From: JBBSHS01 sp038232515
GTDB taxonomy: Bacteria > Actinomycetota > Acidimicrobiia > Acidimicrobiales > JAUJNH01
DNA: 25,847 bases
Direction: 5' to 3'
Assembly (NCBI GenBank): GCA_038232515.1
Contig: JBBSHS010000033.1
Coordinates: 1-25,847 of the forward strand
Below, piece by piece: positions 21,078 through 25,847 of the stretch (position 1 is its first letter; every line of letters begins with the position of its first letter). A program made the translations under genes and the position numbers. Below the pieces are notes generated by a model. The model worked only from the letters and a program-made list of their open reading frames with translations, made no database searches and was not told the DNA's origin.

Positions 21078-21953
21078 ATGCTGCACGCGCTCCTGCCCCT
21101 CGTCGCCGTGTTCCAGTGGGATCCCCAGGTCCGCGGCATCCTCATCGTGCTCGTGGCCGCCATAGCCCTACCGGGGAGCGTCTACCTGTTGTTGGCCACC
21201 AACATGGGCGCCCGGCTGGGCGCGGTCCTGGCCGTCGCCGGGCTGTCGGGATGGGTGATGGTGATGGCCATCGTCTGGGCCGTGTTCGGCATAGGGATCC
21301 AGGGCCGGCCGGCCACGTGGAAGGCGGTCGAGATCACCAGCGGGCCGCCCTCGGCCTCGGCCCTCAACGCGGGCCGGGGCCTCCCGAGTGATCCCCATAA
21401 TCCCGGCGGGCTCGGCAACGGGTGGAAGGCCCTGGCCGCGGGCGAGCCCGTCTACGGCGACTCCGTGGCCTCGGCCGACAAGATCCTGGCCCCCAACACC
21501 ACGAAGTCGGCCACCGGCGAGCTGCCCAAGCCGCCCAAGTTCACCCCGCCGTTCTCCGCCTCCACCGACTACGTCTATGTGGCCGGCTTCGAGAAGAACA
21601 GCAAGGAGGACGCCACCTGGTTCTCGATCGGGCGCCACCGCTTCTTCAAGAACGGTCCGGCCTGGAACCCGATCGGATGGTTCCGGCACGAACCCCACTA
21701 CGTGGTGCTGGTGGTGCAGAAGGCGTACAAGGATCCGCTGGCCACGGCCACGTCCAAGCCGGCGCCGGACAAGACCCAGCCCTACACCTCGCTGCTCATC
21801 GTGCGGGACCTCGGGTCGCTGCGCTTCCCACCGGTCATGGTGGCCGTGGCTGCCGGGCTCGTGTTCGGGGTGAGCTGCTACTGGCTGCACAAGCGGGACC
21901 AGGAGATCTGGGCCGCCGACGAGGCCGGCCTGGCCAACCCGGCGCCCGCCTGA
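21078..21953 (+). CDS. Unknown membrane protein at the end of the bc gene group
   Basis: This 291-residue protein was not recognised. It has two N-terminal hydrophobic segments (about 20-40 and 47-72), an extracytoplasmic-type domain of about 175 residues rich in aromatic residues (DATWFSIGRHRFF, WNPIGWFRHEPHYVV), and one C-terminal helix (about 252-268). It has no cofactor motif. The ATG directly follows the stop of the diheme cytochrome c gene, so coupled translation is likely. The same topology class and position suggest a bc complex accessory subunit or a subunit linking to the oxidase; this is inferred from context only. Confidence 0.75.
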   Translation: MLHALLPLVAVFQWDPQVRGILIVLVAAIALPGSVYLLLATNMGARLGAVLAVAGLSGWVMVMAIVWAVFGIGIQGRPATWKAVEITSGPPSASALNAGRGLPSDPHNPGGLGNGWKALAAGEPVYGDSVASADKILAPNTTKSATGELPKPPKFTPPFSASTDYVYVAGFEKNSKEDATWFSIGRHRFFKNGPAWNPIGWFRHEPHYVVLVVQKAYKDPLATATSKPAPDKTQPYTSLLIVRDLGSLRFPPVMVAVAAGLVFGVSCYWLHKRDQEIWAADEAGLANPAPA

Positions 21954-21964
21954 CGGGCGCGGGA

Positions 21965-21970
21965 TAGGCT
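21965..21970 (+). promoter_or_regulatory. Possible internal -10 element before nuoA
   Basis: TAGGCT fits TANNNT and ends 8 nt before GTG 21979, which has no Shine-Dalgarno sequence. The nuo genes may thus have a leaderless promoter of their own in addition to readthrough. Confidence 0.4.
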
Positions 21971-21978
21971 CTGGGGCC

Positions 21979-22425
21979 GTGGACGACTACCTGCCTGTCG
22001 TGGCCATGCTCGTCCTGGGCGTGGGCTTCGCCGCCGGGTCCCTCGTGGCCTCGGCGCTGTTGTCGACCCGTCGGCCAAACGCGGCCAAGTCGGCCCCCTA
22101 CGAGTCCGGCATCGTTCCCACCAGCGACCCGGCCGAGCGCTTCCCCGTCCGCTTCTACCTCGTGGCCATGATCTTCGTCATCTTCGACATCGAGATCATC
22201 TTCTTGTACCCGTGGGCGGTCATCTACCGACAGCTGGCCACTTTCGGGTTGGTCGAGATGGTGGTGTTCGCGGTGGCGGTCTTCGTGTCGTTCATGTACC
22301 TCCTGGCCAACGGCGCACTCGACTGGGGCCCGACCCGCAAGGCGGCCAGGCCGAGGCCCACGGGAGCCACTGGCCCGGAGCGCACGACGCCCACCACGAT
22401 CCAGGTCGGCCGCCCGGCGGCCTGA
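21979..22425 (+). CDS. nuoA: NADH-quinone oxidoreductase subunit A
   Basis: This 148-residue membrane subunit of complex I has three helices (about 6-28, 58-80 and 88-110). The family's conserved parts are visible: PYESGIVPTSDPAERFPVRFYLVAM and IFVIFDIEIIFLYPWA, with the acidic DIE in the second helix (each quoted stretch is only part of the conserved run). A Pro/Thr-rich tail of about 30 residues extends the usual length. It is the first nuo gene, 25 nt after the bc array, in the standard order nuoABCDE. Confidence 0.95.
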   Translation: MDDYLPVVAMLVLGVGFAAGSLVASALLSTRRPNAAKSAPYESGIVPTSDPAERFPVRFYLVAMIFVIFDIEIIFLYPWAVIYRQLATFGLVEMVVFAVAVFVSFMYLLANGALDWGPTRKAARPRPTGATGPERTTPTTIQVGRPAA

Positions 22426-22480
22426 GGGCCGGTGCGGCGCCAGCGGCACGCGGTCAGCCGTGTCCCAGCCTCCGCTTGAC

Positions 22481-22486
22481 TAGCGT
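22481..22486 (+). promoter_or_regulatory. Possible internal -10 element before nuoB
   Basis: TAGCGT fits TANNNT and ends 8 nt before ATG 22495 in a 69-nt gap. A GTG directly before the ATG would be 5 nt away. Confidence 0.35.
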
Positions 22487-22494
22487 GTGAGGTG

Positions 22495-23031
22495 ATGGGC
22501 CTCGAGAGCCTCAACCACAATTTCCTCACGGGCACCGTCGAGAACCTGGTCAAGTGGGCCAGGGAGAAGAGCCTGTGGCCGGCCAACTTCGGTCTGGCCT
22601 GCTGCGCCATCGAGATGATGGCGGCGGGTGGGCCCGGTTACGACCTGGCCCGCTTCGGCATGGAGGTGTTCCGGGCGTCACCGCGCCAGGCCGACCTGAT
22701 GATCGTGGCCGGCCGGGTCAGCCAGAAGATGGCGCCCGTGCTCCGCAACGTCTACGACCAGATGATGGAGCCCAAATGGGTGCTCTCGATGGGGGTGTGC
22801 GCCAGCACTGGGGGCATGTTCAACAACTACGCCATCGTCCAGGGCGTGGACCAGGTTGTGCCCGTCGATGTCTACGCCCCGGGTTGCCCCCCGAGCCCGG
22901 AGACCCTCATCCACGCCATCCTCACCTTGCATCAGAAGATCCACGACGGCGAGATCACCCAGCGCCGTCTCGAGACCGGCGCCGGCGCCGGCCTGCGGCT
23001 CGACGTTCCGGCCCCGGCTCGCACGGCATGA
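22495..23031 (+). CDS. nuoB: NADH-quinone oxidoreductase subunit B
   Basis: This 178-residue subunit carries the terminal [4Fe-4S] cluster N2, next to the quinone site. All four ligands are visible: the adjacent C36 and C37 (FGLACCAIEMM), C102 (GVCAS) and C131 (APGCPP). Length and order are typical. A GTG codon immediately precedes the ATG and could be used, adding one residue. The stop overlaps nuoC in an ATGA junction. Confidence 0.96.
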   Translation: MGLESLNHNFLTGTVENLVKWAREKSLWPANFGLACCAIEMMAAGGPGYDLARFGMEVFRASPRQADLMIVAGRVSQKMAPVLRNVYDQMMEPKWVLSMGVCASTGGMFNNYAIVQGVDQVVPVDVYAPGCPPSPETLIHAILTLHQKIHDGEITQRRLETGAGAGLRLDVPAPARTA

Positions 23032-23552
23032 GCGCCGTGCCGCCGGTCGAAGCCGGCGAGGAGGCGCCGGCGGCGGTCGCCACCAGTGTCCACGGCCACC
23101 CCACCACCGACCACCAGGGCCAGGCGGTCGCGCACACCGACGTGGCCGGCTACCACGACCTCGTGGCCGGGCTGCGGAGCGACGGCTACACGTTCTGCAG
23201 CGACCTGTGCGCGGTGGACTACCTCACCGCCCCGCGGCAACTGCCGGACGGTGTGGCCGCCCAGCGGTTCGAGGTGGTCGTCAGCCTGTTGGACATGGCC
23301 CAGCGCCGCCGCGTCCGGGTCCGGTGCCAGGTTCCGGCCGACCAGCCGGTGACGCCCACGCTGTTCGACCTGTACCCCGGCACCGATGCCATGGAGCGCG
23401 AGGCGTACGACCTCATGGGCATCGTCTTCGACGGCCACCCTGACCTGACCCGGATCCTCATGCCCGACGAGTGGGAGGGCCACCCGCTGCGCAAGGACTA
23501 CGCCGTCGGCCGGGTGCCCGTGCAGTTCAAGACCCCGGCCGACACCCGATGA
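23028..23552 (+). CDS. nuoC: NADH-quinone oxidoreductase subunit C
   Basis: This 174-residue peripheral-arm subunit contains the 30-kDa family signature in EREAYDLMGIVFDGHPDLTR and the following PDEWEGHPLRKDY. The first 35 residues are a low-complexity Ala/Glu-rich extension. It overlaps nuoB and nuoD by 4 nt at each end (ATGA junctions), which fixes both starts and implies coupled translation. It is separate from NuoD, not fused as in E. coli. Confidence 0.95.
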   Translation: MSAVPPVEAGEEAPAAVATSVHGHPTTDHQGQAVAHTDVAGYHDLVAGLRSDGYTFCSDLCAVDYLTAPRQLPDGVAAQRFEVVVSLLDMAQRRRVRVRCQVPADQPVTPTLFDLYPGTDAMEREAYDLMGIVFDGHPDLTRILMPDEWEGHPLRKDYAVGRVPVQFKTPADTR

Positions 23553-24904
23553 GCGGGCCCGACATGCAGCACGCCAGGGCCACCTCCAGGCTCTCGGCAG
23601 AGACCGCCGAGCCGACCCAGGAGATGCACCCTCGCGCCGAAGAGGACGGCCTCAACCTCCTGCGCGAGGAGGGGGCGTTCCTGCGGCTGCCCGAAGGTGT
23701 CGGCATCGACCCGTCCGACGTGGACGTCGAATACCCGTCGGACGAGACCATGATCATCAACATGGGCCCCCAGCACCCCAGCACCCATGGCGTGCTACGG
23801 GTGATGCTCGAGCTCGACGGCGAGACCGTGCTGCGCTGCAAGCCCGTCATCGGCTACCTCCACACCGGCATGGAGAAGACGGGCGAGGAGCTGATGTACA
23901 TCCAGGGCAGCACCAACGTCACCCGTATGGACTACCTGGCGCCCTTCCACAACGAGGCCGTGTACTCCATGGCCGTGGAGCAGTTGCTGGGCTTGGAGGT
24001 CCCGGACCGGGCGCAGTGGATCCGCACTCTCATGCTGGAGCTGAACCGCCTCTCGAGCCACCTGGTGTGGATCGGTACCAACAGCAACGACCTGGGCGGG
24101 GTCGGTGTGTTCACCTACGTCCTGCGCGAGCGCGAGCTGCTGCTGGCCTTCTTCGAGAAGGTCACGGGCCTGCGCATGAACCACAACTACATCCGTCCGG
24201 GGGGCGTGGTCGTCGACCTGCCGGCCGGGTGGCGCCAGGACGTCATCACAATCTGCGACACGGTCGACAACCGGCTGCGGGAGTACGAGGACATCCTCAC
24301 CGGTCAGCCCATCTTCATCGAACGGACCCGTGGCGTCGGCATCATCACCGCCGAGCAGGCCATCGCCCTGTCGGCGTCGGGGCCGGTGCTGCGCTCTACG
24401 GGGGTCGACTGGGACCTGCGCCGCGACATGCCCTACCTCAAGTACGCAGAGTTGGAGTTCGACGTGGTCGTCGGCGAGTACGGCGACTGCTGGGACCGCT
24501 ACGCCCAGCGCGTCGAAGAGGTCCGCCAGTCGTTGCGCATGTGCCGCCAGATGGTGGACCTGATCCCGGGCGGCGACTTCCGGGCCCAGGACAAGAAGAT
24601 CACACCGCCGCCCCGGGCCCGTATCAACGAGTCGATGGAGGCCCTCATCCATCACTTCAAGCTGTTCACAGAGGGCTTCAAGGTGCCCTCGGGCGAGGTC
24701 TACACCGCCATCGAGTCACCCCGGGGCGAGCTGGGTTGCTATCTGGTGGCCGACGGCTCGGCCAAGCCGTACCGGCTGCACATCCGGGCGCCCAGCTTCG
24801 TGAACCTGCAGACGATGCCCGTCATGGTCCACGGCGCCCTGGTGGCCGACGCCATCGCCATCATCTCGACCATCGACCCCGTCATGGGAGACGTGGACCG
24901 TTAG
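23549..24904 (+). CDS. nuoD: NADH-quinone oxidoreductase subunit D
   Basis: The 451-residue 49-kDa subunit forms the quinone site together with NuoB. Motifs include NMGPQHPSTHGVLRV with the quinone-site histidine, IGYLHTGMEK, LMLELNRLSSHL and the C-terminal DPVMGDVDR. The first 60 or so residues (including HARATSRLSAETAEPTQEM) are an acidic extension not needed for the fold. ATG 23549 overlaps the nuoC stop in an ATGA junction; the stop is directly followed by the nuoE start. Confidence 0.96.
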   Translation: MSGPDMQHARATSRLSAETAEPTQEMHPRAEEDGLNLLREEGAFLRLPEGVGIDPSDVDVEYPSDETMIINMGPQHPSTHGVLRVMLELDGETVLRCKPVIGYLHTGMEKTGEELMYIQGSTNVTRMDYLAPFHNEAVYSMAVEQLLGLEVPDRAQWIRTLMLELNRLSSHLVWIGTNSNDLGGVGVFTYVLRERELLLAFFEKVTGLRMNHNYIRPGGVVVDLPAGWRQDVITICDTVDNRLREYEDILTGQPIFIERTRGVGIITAEQAIALSASGPVLRSTGVDWDLRRDMPYLKYAELEFDVVVGEYGDCWDRYAQRVEEVRQSLRMCRQMVDLIPGGDFRAQDKKITPPPRARINESMEALIHHFKLFTEGFKVPSGEVYTAIESPRGELGCYLVADGSAKPYRLHIRAPSFVNLQTMPVMVHGALVADAIAIISTIDPVMGDVDR

Positions 24905-25847
24905 ATGGGGCGCCTGACGGCTACCAACGAGAAACGGGCCAGGGACACCGTCGTCTTGTACCCCAAGGCCCGCTCGGCCCTCATCCCGCTCCTGCACCTG
25001 TGCCAGGAACAGGACGGGTACCTCACGGCTGAGGCCATGGAGCACGTGGCCGAGCTGTTGGACCTCACGGCGGCCGAGATCCTGGGCACGGCCAGTTTCT
25101 ACGACATGCTGTTCACCGAGCCGGTGGGGACCTGGCTGGTGTCGATCTGCACCAACATCGCCTGCCTGCTGAACGGCGGCTACGAGTTGTTGGAGCACGC
25201 CGGTGAGCGCCTGGGGGTCAAGCCCGGTCAGACCACCGAGGACGGTCGCTTCACCCTCGAAGAGGTCGAGTGCATCGCCTACTGCGACAAGGCGCCGTGC
25301 CTGGCCGTGAACTGGCGTTTCTTCGGGCCGCTCACCGACAACGGCTTCGACCAGTTGATCGACGACCTGGAGGCCGACCGCCTGAGCGGCGACGTGCCCG
25401 CCCACGGGTCCCTGTGCCGGGCCCGGCGCGAGGGCGGCCTGCGGGTTAGCCCCGAGCAGATCGACAAGGAGCGCCGGGCCATGGACGCGGCCATCGCCGA
25501 GCGCAAAGCCGTGGCCGACCAGGCCAAGGCCCGGGCCGAGGAAGCCAAGAAACGGGACGAAGGCAAAGCCGCCGGGGAGGGCTCGGACGAGCCCAAGCCA
25601 AACGACAAGTCGGGCCCGGCCAAGCCGGCCCAGGACAAGACGGCCCCCGAGAAGCCGGACCCGGCCGGCGAGGGCGCGGCCACGGCCGAGAACAACGAGA
25701 CCGAAGGGAAGCCGGCCCCGGCCGGCGAGGGCGCCGACGAAGGCGACGACAAGCAGCACCAGGCCAAGCAGGCGGCGGCCGACGAGGCCCAGGCCGCTCA
25801 GCCCGAGGAGACCGGTCCCCAACCTGACCAGGCGGCTGAGGGCGAGC
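24905..25847 (+). CDS. nuoE: NADH-quinone oxidoreductase subunit E with a long charged tail (partial)
   Basis: The gene is open to the window end, with 314 codons visible. Residues about 15-160 are the NuoE thioredoxin-like fold with the [2Fe-2S] cluster N1a: C82 and C87 (ICTNIAC), then C123 and C127 (VECIAYC). Normal NuoE is about 160-250 residues. Here a basic/acidic coiled-coil-like stretch (about 183-220) leads into a Lys/Glu/Pro/Ala-rich low-complexity tail that is still running at residue 314. It includes the duplicated element KPxPAGEGA (250-258 and 269-277). The tail is probably disordered. ATG 24905 directly abuts the nuoD stop. NuoE works with NuoF, which should follow outside the window. 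Confidence 0.93.
   Translation, partial: MGRLTATNEKRARDTVVLYPKARSALIPLLHLCQEQDGYLTAEAMEHVAELLDLTAAEILGTASFYDMLFTEPVGTWLVSICTNIACLLNGGYELLEHAGERLGVKPGQTTEDGRFTLEEVECIAYCDKAPCLAVNWRFFGPLTDNGFDQLIDDLEADRLSGDVPAHGSLCRARREGGLRVSPEQIDKERRAMDAAIAERKAVADQAKARAEEAKKRDEGKAAGEGSDEPKPNDKSGPAKPAQDKTAPEKPDPAGEGAATAENNETEGKPAPAGEGADEGDDKQHQAKQAAADEAQAAQPEETGPQPDQAAEGE
25652..25734 (+). repeat. Direct repeat inside the nuoE tail
   Basis: A 26-bp unit at 25652-25677 recurs at 25709-25734 with one mismatch (A/C at the eighth base), a period of 57 bp or 19 codons. It encodes KPxPAGEGA twice, so the tail may have grown by in-frame duplication. Confidence 0.7.

Noticed and set aside
19029..21086. 685-codon open frame on the minus strand opposite the Rieske and cytochrome c genes
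   Set aside because: The opposite strand has the CXXCH and Rieske motifs. The antisense product shows no domain and its start falls inside another gene.
1..25847. CRISPR array, insertion sequence, prophage or biosynthetic gene cluster
   Set aside because: No regularly spaced repeats, transposase motifs, terminal inverted repeats or phage proteins were seen; base composition is even and the genes are mostly core metabolism.

Overview
The window is a chromosomal segment of a high-GC bacterium. GTG starts are frequent, codons are strongly G/C-ending, and there is a mycothiol-type glycosyltransferase, a BldC-like DNA-binding protein, a rex-hem gene order like that of Streptomyces and an actinobacterial-type LexA box. 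Together these point to Actinomycetota. The split, b6-type cytochrome b is unlike the usual one-piece actinobacterial QcrB and suggests a deep branch such as Acidimicrobiia; that placement is an inference. No transposase, integrase, phage gene, CRISPR array, rRNA or complete tRNA was seen.

Layout. Positions 1-5234 hold the tail of a response regulator, an XRE regulator, a MshA-like glycosyltransferase, proC, a BldC-like HTH protein, a heme-less bacterioferritin-like protein, a DUF62 SAM hydrolase and a small membrane-anchored unknown. A seven-helix membrane protein of unknown function lies on the minus strand at 5283-6050. Positions 6144-14086 form the redox/tetrapyrrole block: rex, precorrin-2 dehydrogenase, hemA, hemC, a cobA-hemD fusion, hemB and hemL. 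This covers the C5 pathway from glutamyl-tRNA to uroporphyrinogen III plus the siroheme branch. It is interrupted by one minus-strand small membrane protein whose promoter carries an apparent LexA box. Two more minus-strand genes follow: a menaquinone/geranylgeranyl-reductase-type flavoprotein and a membrane-anchored monoheme cytochrome c. From 16411 to the window end one dense co-directional array encodes a cytochrome bc complex (unknown membrane protein, 2x[4Fe-4S] ferredoxin, cytochrome b6-like half, subunit-IV-like half, Rieske protein, diheme cytochrome c, unknown membrane protein) and then nuoA-nuoE of complex I; nuoE runs off the end.

How the parts fit. The hem genes make the tetrapyrrole for the cytochromes. 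The flavoprotein may saturate the menaquinone tail. Nuo and the bc complex use the quinone pool. Rex (NADH/NAD+ sensor) is encoded here, and a good match to a Rex operator lies on the promoter of the bc/nuo array, suggesting redox control of the block.

The observations I would check first are: (1) a near-consensus LexA box filling the spacer of a promoter for a 103-residue single-TM protein; (2) the Rex operator at 16334-16351; (3) a repeated N-terminal 'EIPDHLL' peptide shared by the cytochrome c and the subunit-IV-like protein; (4) a b6-type cytochrome b with the heme ci cysteine, encoded beside a ferredoxin; and (5) many genes with a TANNNT hexamer about 7 nt before the start codon, indicating leaderless mRNAs.
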